NCBI GenBank assembly: GCA_002694885.1
Contig: NZNM01000132.1
Location: 62,001 to 126,000 of the forward strand
Direction of reading: 5' to 3'
Source of the DNA: Opitutaceae bacterium
GTDB lineage: Bacteria > Verrucomicrobiota > Verrucomicrobiia > Opitutales > Opitutaceae
Length of the DNA: 64,000 nt
The notes below the pieces were generated by a model, which searched no databases, was not told the origin of the DNA, and saw only the letters and a list, made by a program, of their open reading frames with translations. Both the position numbers and the translations under genes were made by a program. Positions 1-7,086 of the stretch are shown here, one piece after another; within the stretch, counting starts at the first letter, position 1; every line of letters begins with the position of its first letter.

Positions 1-49
1 ACGTCTATCGGCTCAGGATAGCGTCATTGAATCGCCGGAATCAGAAACC

Positions 50-622
50 ATGAAAACCATATTGGGAAGTATTTGTGTTGGTCTACTGCTTTGCCTCGCG
101 ACCGCTGTTCAGGCCATTGTGTGGACTGACGATCAGAGCATTGGAAAGCGCCTCAAAGAGGGGGAATCGTTTTCGGGAACATTCTAACTGGATAGTTTTG
201 ATCCGCTTCTCCACACGATTTCTAGCGTCTCGGTATCGTTCGCGTTTTCTGACGGCCGGCGTTGGGGCGACATTCAAGGGGACTGGGCGGATATTAAGGT
301 TGGGTCGGATTGGATGTGGACCGGTTTGGAGGTGGATGGGACCAGGCGTTTCGGCTTTGATTGGGTGAGCGAGAGTTTGGGCGGGCATTTAATTGCGGAT
401 CCACAGTGAAATGGGTCTTTGGGATATCTTGTTCGGGCTGTTGATTTCCAGGGATGGAGAAGTCGAAACAATTTTCGTCTCGAGCGAGCTCGCATAACTG
501 CTTGGGGAGAAGAAAAATCTTCCCATCACAATGTGCCGGATAGTGGGCACAGGTTGATTCTGTTCGGGTTGGGATTTGTCGCTTTAGCGGGTTGGTCCCG
601 ATTTGCCAATAAGCGAAGCTAG
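50..622 (+). pseudogene. VPDSG-CTERM sorted secreted protein, broken by two in-frame stops
   Basis: One reading frame runs from an ATG at 50 to a TAG at 620-622 with two internal stops, TAA at 185-187 (codon 46) and TGA at 407-409 (codon 120). It begins with a signal peptide (MKTILGSICVGLLLCLATAV). The middle looks like a beta-sandwich exported domain. It ends with the sorting tail VPDSGHRLILFGLGFVALAG followed by a basic WSRFANKRS end. That tail matches the VPDSG-CTERM signal: a V-P-D-S-G motif, a transmembrane helix and a basic cluster, known as an exosortase substrate signal in Verrucomicrobia and Lentisphaerae. Sequence on both sides of each stop stays in one frame and reads as continuous protein, so the damage is point nonsense change rather than an indel. 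As written only a 45-residue secreted peptide would be made. No exosortase gene is in the window. Confidence 0.75.
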
Positions 623-726
623 GGTTGAAAATTCTGGTGATTAGCAAGTAAGCCGAGCCTGATCGCTCATTTTGCTTTCGCAAAGGGTGTTTGCTCGCAG
701 ATCGACTGCTACCAATTGGGAGCTCT

Positions 727-1707
727 CTACCTCGAAGCCACGAAAATGGCTCGCTTGGGAGCGGGGTAGCCTTCGATGGTCTTTGTGGGGTCTTTGGGAT
801 CGAGAAATGTCCTTAAAGAGTCGAAATGCATCCACTCGGTGCTCCGCTGCTCTTCAAAAGTAGTCGAGGAAACATCGACGAGATTGATTCCTCGATAGCC
901 ACAGCGTTTCAGCCAGGCTTCCAAAGTTAGGCAACTGGGGATGAACCAAGTGTTTCGCATTTTGGCATAGCGACCTTTAGGGAGGAGGGAATATCCCTCC
1001 GATCCGTTGACAACGAGAGTTTCCAAAATCAGCTCTCCTTCTGGAGCGAGAAGGCTCCGTATCTCAAAAAGGTGATCAAGCGGAGAACGCCGGTGATAGA
1101 GAACTCCCATTGAAAACACCGAATTGAATGCGGGTATAGCTTCAGGAAGCTGTTCAATCGAGAAGGGGATCACCCAAGACGGTACGGATTCGGGCAGGTA
1201 TCGGTGGGCGAACAGCGACTGGACCACGTAAAGGAGATAGGGATCGATTCCCAACGCTAGCTTGGTCCGTTCGCCAGCCATTCGATAGGCGTAATATCCA
1301 TTGCCCGATCCGATATCGAGTACCAGGCGATCTTGAAGAGGTGAGATTGCGTTCTTCAATCGATCCCACTTTAGGTTGGAACGCCACTCTGTATCCAATT
1401 CTACGCCGAAGTAGTTCCATGGCCCTTTTCGCCAAGGGCGAAGAGACCCGAGGCATTCTTTCAGTACATGCCGTTGATCTTCCGGCAGATCGTTTGGGTG
1501 GCCAATGGTAATAGCTTCTTGATCATAATGCAGGCAACTGGGCAGGGCCTGGGGCATTCTTTCAAAGGAGTTGATCCAACCAGGTAGATGACCATTGTTC
1601 GAAGCGTAGAGGTTGTCCTGAATTCCGCGGGCGATGTCGTCGAGCCACGGATGCAGATCCGTGTTCCCTATCTGATCGAGCAGGGGTTGGTAGATCTGAT
1701 TGAACAT
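727..1707 (-). CDS. cmoB: tRNA U34 carboxymethyltransferase CmoB
   Basis: CmoB transfers the carboxymethyl group of carboxy-S-adenosylmethionine to 5-hydroxyuridine at wobble position 34, giving cmo5U, which widens codon reading by tRNAs for Ala, Ser, Pro, Thr, Leu and Val. The 326-residue length fits the family (about 323 in E. coli). The start has the family's N-terminal pattern, and the Rossmann SAM-binding loop is visible as LVLDIGSGNGYYAYRM, followed by ALGIDP. The HRRSPLDHL stretch after FSMGVLYH is typical of CmoB. The gene lies 46 bases downstream of cmoA on the same strand, so the two almost certainly share a transcript and a pathway. The family call is firm. Confidence 0.95.
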   Translation of the reverse strand: MFNQIYQPLLDQIGNTDLHPWLDDIARGIQDNLYASNNGHLPGWINSFERMPQALPSCLHYDQEAITIGHPNDLPEDQRHVLKECLGSLRPWRKGPWNYFGVELDTEWRSNLKWDRLKNAISPLQDRLVLDIGSGNGYYAYRMAGERTKLALGIDPYLLYVVQSLFAHRYLPESVPSWVIPFSIEQLPEAIPAFNSVFSMGVLYHRRSPLDHLFEIRSLLAPEGELILETLVVNGSEGYSLLPKGRYAKMRNTWFIPSCLTLEAWLKRCGYRGINLVDVSSTTFEEQRSTEWMHFDSLRTFLDPKDPTKTIEGYPAPKRAIFVASR

Positions 1708-1753
1708 TTCTTGGCGAATATTGGAATACTGTTAGGTATCAACTAATCAATGA

Positions 1754-2503
1754 CTACTTGATTGCGAGGAGAGAGGCGAAATTAAAACACTGAAACCATA
1801 CTTCGCAATGGCTGAAACCCGCCTTTTCTAGGCTCGCTTTGTGCTCCTCGATCGTCTCAGGCTTCAGCACGTCTTCCAAGGCCGCCCGTTTTTGACTGAC
1901 CTCCATATCGCTGTAGCCATTCGATCGCTTGTAATCGTGATGAAGTTCGAATAGCGATTTTTGGATACAAGAATCGTTGAATCGAATTTTTTCCGACAAT
2001 AGCAAGGCGCCTCCAGGGTTCATTCCGCTGGCGACTTTGCTCAGCAGGGGAAGGCGCTTGTCAATGGGCACGAATTGCAGAGTGAAATTCAGTAGGGCGA
2101 TGGAAGCGTTCGAGTACTCTGTTTCCAGAATATCCTTACAGCTCAATTCCCAAGTCTGCTCTAGATTCGCGGCTTTGAGATTATCCGCGCATCGATCTAG
2201 CATGGGCTGAGCGTTGTCGATGCCGACGAGCTCCGTCGAATTGGGTAGGCCATCAGCGATAGCAATCAATCCGGCTCCGATTGAGCATCCTAGGTCGTAG
2301 GCTTTAGTACCCTGTTGGCCGAAGCGTTTCGCGATCAAGGGCATCAATGAAAGCGTCATTCCATATCCGGGGACGGATCGACGAATCATATCGTCGAAAA
2401 CTTGGGCTACTGAATCGTCAAACACGAAGCTCCCGATCTGCTCGATCGGTCTGGCGAACAGTTGGTCTTTGGAGCCATCCGGTGGGTGCATGCCGCCAAA
2501 CAA
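1754..2503 (-). CDS. cmoA: Carboxy-S-adenosyl-L-methionine synthase CmoA
   Basis: CmoA converts SAM and prephenate to carboxy-SAM, the donor used by CmoB. The 249-residue protein has the CmoA start pattern (DQLFARPIEQIGSFVFDDSV), the SAM loop AYDLGCSIGAGLIAI, and the acidic follow-up VGIDNAQPMLDRC. The LNFTLQFVP segment is the family's own version of motif IV. Length matches E. coli CmoA (247). It is the first gene of a cmoA-cmoB unit on the minus strand and is divergent from the short gene at 2576. Only about 70 bases separate the two starts, so both promoters must lie there. The CmoA/CmoB pair is best known from gammaproteobacteria. Confidence 0.95.
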   Translation of the reverse strand: MFGGMHPPDGSKDQLFARPIEQIGSFVFDDSVAQVFDDMIRRSVPGYGMTLSLMPLIAKRFGQQGTKAYDLGCSIGAGLIAIADGLPNSTELVGIDNAQPMLDRCADNLKAANLEQTWELSCKDILETEYSNASIALLNFTLQFVPIDKRLPLLSKVASGMNPGGALLLSEKIRFNDSCIQKSLFELHHDYKRSNGYSDMEVSQKRAALEDVLKPETIEEHKASLEKAGFSHCEVWFQCFNFASLLAIK

Positions 2504-2575
2504 TCTTTTGAGAACCGATTCCGCAAGCGGTTTTACGGCTTGTCGAGCGGCGGAAAATTTGCGGTTAATGGCCCA

Positions 2576-2716
2576 ATGGCTAAAAAGAATGGAAAGTGGG
2601 TTGTGGGGATACTCTTGGTAGTCGTGGGTGTATTGGCCTTCATTTCAACACGTTTGAAACAGGACATGATGGACCGAGCTCCGGAGTCCGGAGAGCAGGA
2701 AACGGGATCGCCTTAG
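2576..2716 (+). CDS. Small single-span membrane protein
   Basis: A 46-residue product: MAKKNGK, one hydrophobic helix (WVVGILLVVVGVLAFIS), then a charged tail rich in D, E and R. The frame stays open upstream into cmoA, but the ATG at 2576 gives a basic start directly before the helix, a normal small inner-membrane layout, so I prefer it to the upstream codon at 2462. It lies divergent from cmoA and 140 bases before miaB. I do not recognise the family. It is too short for a strong coding argument, and the case rests on composition. Confidence 0.4.
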   Translation: MAKKNGKWVVGILLVVVGVLAFISTRLKQDMMDRAPESGEQETGSP

Positions 2717-2856
2717 GTGCCTATTTCGGTCTGCGGAGATTCTTTCGATTTTTCTGGTACAGCGTTTGCGATGGCGGAGTCTGCCAATCTGCCGTTTTTG
2801 CTTCTTGTTTGACCTGCCGCGGGCAACCTCTATCCCGTTTGGGTTCTCGAAAAGTC

Positions 2857-4221
2857 ATGAATCGAGTTTTCATCAAGACCTACGGATGCCAAATGAATGA
2901 GCGAGACAGCGAACAGGTCGCTTCCTCGCTGCGCGATCGTGGCTACTCGGTGGTCGATAACGAGTTTGATGCGGATGTCGTGCTTTTAAATACTTGCAGC
3001 GTCCGAGATCAGGCCGAGCAAAAGGCTATTGGCAAGGCCGGCTATCTGGCCAAACGCAAGAAAACGGATCCGAATTTCATGATCGGGGTCATGGGCTGTA
3101 TGGCCCAGAATCGCGGGAGCGAGCTCCTGGAGCGTCTCCCGGATTTGGACCTGGTGGTAGGGACGCAACGGTTTCATGCGGTTCCAGACCATTTGGACCA
3201 TTTGGTTCAGAGCTACGCGGCCCAAGGTCCGCGACCTTCGTCGATCGTGGATTTGGACGAGGAGGCGGATTCCCAGAATACGATCAAAGACCATTTGCCC
3301 AAAGATAATCAAGTGCGAGCTTTTGTATCCATTATGCAAGGATGCAATATGAATTGCGCCTTTTGCATCGTCCCGAAGACTCGGGGAAGCGAACGCTCGC
3401 GGCCGATGGAGCACATTGTCGAAGAAATCGAAGAGTTGGCGGAACGAGGCGTGAAGGAAGTGACGCTTCTCGGTCAGATCGTTACCAGCTATGGCCGCCG
3501 GGAGTTTCCAGTAGTCGGCGGGAAGTCGCCCTTCGTGCAACTGATAGAAAAAGTTAACGATATTGCAGGCATTGAGCGGATCCGATTCACGTCCCCGCAT
3601 CCCCGAGGTTTCAAGCAGGATTTGGTCGAGGCCTACAGGGACGTACCCAAGCTATGCGAGTATGTGCATCTGCCTTTACAAGCAGGATGCAACAAGACAT
3701 TGCGGGCGATGAATCGGCCTTACACCAAAGAGCGCTACCGTGAGATTGTGGAGTCTTTGCGAGCAGTGGCTCCGGATATGTACTTCTCTACGGACATTAT
3801 CGTTGGATTTCCGGGAGAAACGGCTGCGGATTTTGAGGAGTCGGCAGAATTCTTCGAGGACATCGGTTTTGATATGTCCTATATTTTCAAATACAGTATC
3901 CGTTCTGGCACTTTGGCAGCGGACATGAACGACCAGGTGCCGACTGGAGAAAAAGAGCGGCGCAATCAAGTTCTGCTGGACATTCTCTCGAAGCGCTCGC
4001 TTTGGAGGAATCAGCAGCTCGTCGGGAAAACCGAGGAAGTGCTTGTCGAAGGGCCAGCGAAAAAGGGTGACCGGTTTACAGGAAAAACGCGGGGATATCG
4101 CAATGCCCTTTTCGATGGCGACGAACGACTGATCGGCCAATTGGTCCAACTAAAAGTAGATAGGGCCACGGCGAGTTCGATTTACGGAGACCTTGTCCTG
4201 GCGGGAGTAGATATAGACTAA
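2857..4221 (+). CDS. miaB: tRNA-2-methylthio-N6-isopentenyladenosine synthase MiaB
   Basis: MiaB adds the 2-methylthio group to i6A at position 37 of tRNAs reading UNN codons. It is a radical-SAM enzyme with two Fe-S clusters. The 454-residue product shows the N-terminal UPF0004 domain with cysteines in FIKTYGCQMNERDSEQ, LLNTCSVRDQAEQKA and GVMGCMAQ. The radical SAM motif is GCNMNCAFCIVP (CxxxCxxC), and a C-terminal TRAM domain starts near EVLVEGPAKK. The ATG at 2857 is chosen because MNRVFIKTYGCQMNERDS is the usual family start; the longer frame upstream has no homologous look. One oddity: the near-invariant LLGQNVNSY stretch reads LLGQIVTSYG here. Genes at 4235 and 4818 follow closely on the same strand. 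Confidence 0.95.
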   Translation: MNRVFIKTYGCQMNERDSEQVASSLRDRGYSVVDNEFDADVVLLNTCSVRDQAEQKAIGKAGYLAKRKKTDPNFMIGVMGCMAQNRGSELLERLPDLDLVVGTQRFHAVPDHLDHLVQSYAAQGPRPSSIVDLDEEADSQNTIKDHLPKDNQVRAFVSIMQGCNMNCAFCIVPKTRGSERSRPMEHIVEEIEELAERGVKEVTLLGQIVTSYGRREFPVVGGKSPFVQLIEKVNDIAGIERIRFTSPHPRGFKQDLVEAYRDVPKLCEYVHLPLQAGCNKTLRAMNRPYTKERYREIVESLRAVAPDMYFSTDIIVGFPGETAADFEESAEFFEDIGFDMSYIFKYSIRSGTLAADMNDQVPTGEKERRNQVLLDILSKRSLWRNQQLVGKTEEVLVEGPAKKGDRFTGKTRGYRNALFDGDERLIGQLVQLKVDRATASSIYGDLVLAGVDID

Positions 4222-4234
4222 GATTTTTATCACC

Positions 4235-4780
4235 ATGGAATTGACCTTGTTTCAATCTACCTTGCTGGCGGGCGTGCTGCTCATCGCGCTTGGAGCCTTG
4301 TTTGCTTCAACCAGTAAGCGAGTCACTAGTCTGGTTAAGTCGTTTCCGAGATCGCGTTTAGCGGCCTATGTGACGATGGGGCTAGGCGGAGCGTGGACCT
4401 TGTACGAGGTCGCCAATTTGGGAGAGGCCAACTATGGAGAATATCGACAGTATATATTCGTAGCCTTTGCGTTGATTGGATTGCTGTCGTTTAAATACGT
4501 GCCCGATTTTCTGTCAGTCAGAGGCGCTTGCATCATCTACCTCCTCTTAGCCAACTTGATATTGGGAGGAGCCTTCGGGCGTTATGAAGAGCCTTTGCGG
4601 TTGTTTATGGTAGCTCCAATTTATGTGGGTATCGCCATATCCCTCTATCTGGGATATTCTCCATTTCGTATGCGGGATTTCTTTTCTTGGCTCTTCGCTA
4701 CTGATGGTCGCCCGCGTAAGCTTGGGTTAGCGTTTTTGATTTACGGAGGGTTTGTTAGCGCGCTCGCGTTTGCATACTAG
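4235..4780 (+). CDS. Multi-pass membrane protein, unknown function
   Basis: A 181-residue protein with about five or six hydrophobic helices: LLAGVLLIALGALFAS near the start, YIFVAFALIGLLSFKYV in the middle, then IIYLLLANLILGGAF, LFMVAPIYVGIAISLYL and FLIYGGFVSALAFAY at the end. The ATG at 4235 begins 13 bases after miaB, so the two are probably co-transcribed, with gmk following 37 bases later. It contains no catalytic motif I can name. Related uncharacterised membrane proteins occur in verrucomicrobial genomes as far as I recall, but I make no function claim. Confidence 0.8.
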   Translation: MELTLFQSTLLAGVLLIALGALFASTSKRVTSLVKSFPRSRLAAYVTMGLGGAWTLYEVANLGEANYGEYRQYIFVAFALIGLLSFKYVPDFLSVRGACIIYLLLANLILGGAFGRYEEPLRLFMVAPIYVGIAISLYLGYSPFRMRDFFSWLFATDGRPRKLGLAFLIYGGFVSALAFAY

Positions 4781-4817
4781 GGTAGTCTAAAGGGGCTATA
4801 TCGTTTGTATCGATTAA

Positions 4818-5435
4818 ATGGATCCGATTCCCGAAAATGAGATCGCTCTCTTGCTGATACTAGCGGGCCCCGCCGGTAGCGGAAAAACGACACTGTGCGA
4901 TCGCCTGGTGGATGAATACGATAGCGTAGAGCGTGTAGTTACTTGCACGACTCGGGCGCCTCGCGAAGGCGAAGAGGACGGGGTGGATTATTTCTTTTTA
5001 TCGAATGAACAGTTCGATGCCAAAGTTGAGGCTGGGGAGTTCCTCGAATGGGCCCATGTGCATACTTATCGCTACGGGACTCTGAAATCTACCATCGAGT
5101 CCAAGCTGAAAGACGATGTGGATCTTGTCATGAATATCGACGTCCAGGGAGTCGCTGCTGTGCAAGAGGCTGCTCGAGAGCAGCCGACGATCGATCAGCG
5201 TCTCGTGACGGTATTTCTAATGCCAGCGAATTTCGACGAACTGAAGGCTCGCCTCCGCGGGAGAGGCAAGGATGACGAAGCGGAAATCGCTCGTCGGATC
5301 GAATCCGCGGAAAAAGAGATCGAGCAATGGCGATCCTTTGACTACTTGCTGCGTTCCAGCTCGAAAGCCGAGGATTTTGCAGCGATCACCAGCATCTGGC
5401 AGGCCGAAAAGCGACGCGTTTGCCGGTACGCTTAA
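4818..5435 (+). CDS. gmk: Guanylate kinase
   Basis: Guanylate kinase phosphorylates GMP to GDP with ATP. The 205-residue product has the P-loop LAGPAGSGKTTLCDRL. The GMP-binding part is VTCTTRAPREGEEDGVDYFF, with the family's R-x-P-R-x-G-E pattern. The segment EFLEWAHVHTYRYGT carries the lid residues, and LVMNIDVQGV is the family D-x-Q-G strand. Length is normal. The gene is the third of a probable miaB-membrane protein-gmk transcript. The C-terminus (EKRRVCRYA) is a little shorter than in some relatives, but nothing essential is missing. Confidence 0.95.
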   Translation: MDPIPENEIALLLILAGPAGSGKTTLCDRLVDEYDSVERVVTCTTRAPREGEEDGVDYFFLSNEQFDAKVEAGEFLEWAHVHTYRYGTLKSTIESKLKDDVDLVMNIDVQGVAAVQEAAREQPTIDQRLVTVFLMPANFDELKARLRGRGKDDEAEIARRIESAEKEIEQWRSFDYLLRSSSKAEDFAAITSIWQAEKRRVCRYA

Positions 5436-5528
5436 GGAGCAGGGAGGTCCGGCTCTGTCGAAGAGACGCAGATCGAGCCCAAGTTGAGTAACATCATTTG
5501 ATGAGGGTAGCGGCCGACCTCCGGACGG

Positions 5529-5865
5529 CTATTCAACGATGCGATCGTAAATCTGTTCGAATTGGCTGCCCGCTACCTTCCAATCGTCCCCGGGGTATTG
5601 AACCAGGGACCTCTTAAAATTTCTTCAAACGGCATTTTCTCAGGAGATTCGCCAAATTTCAGACGCATTCGAGGCAATCAATAGTTCGAAATGGCCGTAA
5701 TATCCCGCTGAGCGCTTTCGATAACGGTTTGTTGTCGATCGGCGCGTCTAATTCGACCTCCAGTACCTCTATAATTGAAACTCCAGAAAAAAGGCATTTG
5801 AAAATGGGAGAAGCCGCCATATCATTTTCAGCCAGTTCGACTGATTCAAGTACGATGACCACCAA
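5529..5865 (-). pseudogene. Frameshifted gene remnant, unknown family
   Basis: Reading the minus strand, three frames give protein-like text in sequence. About 68 residues ending IDCLEC come first (5865 to about 5660), then MRLKFGESPEKMPFEEI (from 5668), then RSLVQYPGDDWKVAGSQFEQ followed by IYDRIVE and a stop at 5529-5531. The switches fall near 5660 and near the run of A/T around 5610, which suggests two indels in a gene of about 110 residues. The 5' end overlaps the sigma-like ORF start on the plus strand. I cannot name the family. An alternative is that only the last 45 codons are real. Confidence 0.3.
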
Positions 5866-6154
5866 ACAGCAATCGGCGGGAAGGGCGGAGCTTAGCGACG
5901 CAGAACTCGTAAAGGCTGGCTATCGTTACGCTTTGTCGATCGCCCGCCACCACCAGGATGCAGAGGATTTGGTACAGCAAGCTGCCCACCTTCAGGTAAA
6001 GAATCGGAAGACTGGAGCTTTGTGCACGCTGTACGTGGCCAGTATGAACGGATCGCTTTCCTCTCTCAAGTCCATAGATCAGCATGTGGGTCTAGAAGCT
6101 CACGAGATCGATATTTGGGAAGACTCGGACAGATTGTTCGCTCTGGTTGATTGA
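5855..6154 (+). pseudogene. Truncated ECF-type sigma-70-like factor (region 2 only)
   Basis: The 99-residue frame from the ATG at 5855 contains ELVKAGYRYALSIARHHQDA followed by EDLVQQA. This is the signature of sigma-70 region 2 in extracytoplasmic-function sigma factors, where core polymerase is bound. Real factors continue through the promoter-melting helix and a region 4 HTH, to about 160-190 residues. Here the sequence after the Q-Q-A motif is only loosely sigma-like (TLYVASMNGSL, then EIDIWED) and it stops at 6152-6154, leaving no space for region 4 before the opposing methyltransferase gene. I read it as a decayed sigma factor in the same degraded patch as the remnant at 5529. A short anti-activator role cannot be excluded. 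Confidence 0.5.
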
Positions 6155-6207
6155 ATCGGCGAATCGAAGTTCGAATTGTCGCTATTCGACATTTTGAACA
6201 GCCGTAT

Positions 6208-6942
6208 TCAGCTATCAGTTACCTTTAATAGCCGACTGCATAGGCACCATTGGTCGTACCATTCGCCACTGGATCCACCTCTGGAATAATAGATTTCAAA
6301 GTGCTTGGCCATCATTCTTAGGATATCGTTTTCCGTGAATACAGTGCGGGCCTCTTCGGAGCAAACTTTGAAGGGCGGATCGCGAAACCATGATGAAAAA
6401 AGTTTTCCGTCTGGCTTGAGTATTCGCGCTATCTCCTCGAGGTAGCGTTTACAAACCATTTGCGTTCCCAAGTGAGTGAATACGGAGCCCGTAATTACCG
6501 AATCGAAGCTATCATTTTCAAAGGGCAGAACGACTTTTTCCGGGCTCAACTTCCCCTTGGGGTTGTACATCCTATTTCGGACATTAAGATGAACGAACCG
6601 GGCGAAGGGGATCCTAGAAGCCAGCTCGCGATTGCAAAACTGGATGCTTTTGATGACAGGATCTACTCCCGTGTAGCTTCTTATGCCCGTATTAACCAGA
6701 CCCGCAAGTTGGCGACCATTGCCGCACCCCAGATCCAAGACGTCGGCATTTTCCGTGGCGATGCCCTGTTCTACAAGTTCTCGACCCTCATCTATACTAG
6801 CGTCAATTCCAGCTTGTACATCGGGTAGATGACCGTGCGTCGCTCTTTTAAGGATCTCTTCCCACTCGATATTTTTCTCTAAATTATCAAACACGCCTAT
6901 CGGATAATTTGAACAAATTTTCAAGTCAAACTTGAAGCCCAC
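6208..6942 (-). CDS. Class I SAM-dependent methyltransferase
   Basis: A 244-residue Rossmann-fold methyltransferase. SAM motif I is VLDLGCGNGRQLAGL (near residues 68-82), followed by YTGVDPV (motif II). The later FDSVITGSVFTHL and RILKPDGKLFSSWF are motifs IV and V of the Methyltransf_11 type. The N-terminus lacks a signal peptide or membrane span, so it should be cytosolic. The substrate cannot be told from sequence. It faces the truncated sigma gene at its 3' end and diverges from the sulfatase gene. It may be part of a polysaccharide or lipid modification set, but nothing adjacent supports that. Confidence 0.85.
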   Translation of the reverse strand: MGFKFDLKICSNYPIGVFDNLEKNIEWEEILKRATHGHLPDVQAGIDASIDEGRELVEQGIATENADVLDLGCGNGRQLAGLVNTGIRSYTGVDPVIKSIQFCNRELASRIPFARFVHLNVRNRMYNPKGKLSPEKVVLPFENDSFDSVITGSVFTHLGTQMVCKRYLEEIARILKPDGKLFSSWFRDPPFKVCSEEARTVFTENDILRMMAKHFEIYYSRGGSSGEWYDQWCLCSRLLKVTDS

Positions 6943-7086
6943 AGAGTCTATGTTCGGGAACGCTTAGACCGCTTCGTTAGCAACTTGCCATGTGGAGGTC
7001 TGCGTGAGATATCAAGTCACACGTTTTCCCAAACCTATACCATTCGTTCACTCGTTTTGGGAATTGGCATTAATTACAGATCACTC

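Noticed and set aside
407-409. Selenocysteine at the TGA of the VPDSG gene
   Set aside because: The same frame also has a TAA upstream at 185, no redox motif surrounds the TGA, and no stem-loop like a SECIS is evident after it.
2986-3600. 204-codon minus-strand ORF inside miaB
   Set aside because: It is the antisense shadow of a clear MiaB coding sequence.
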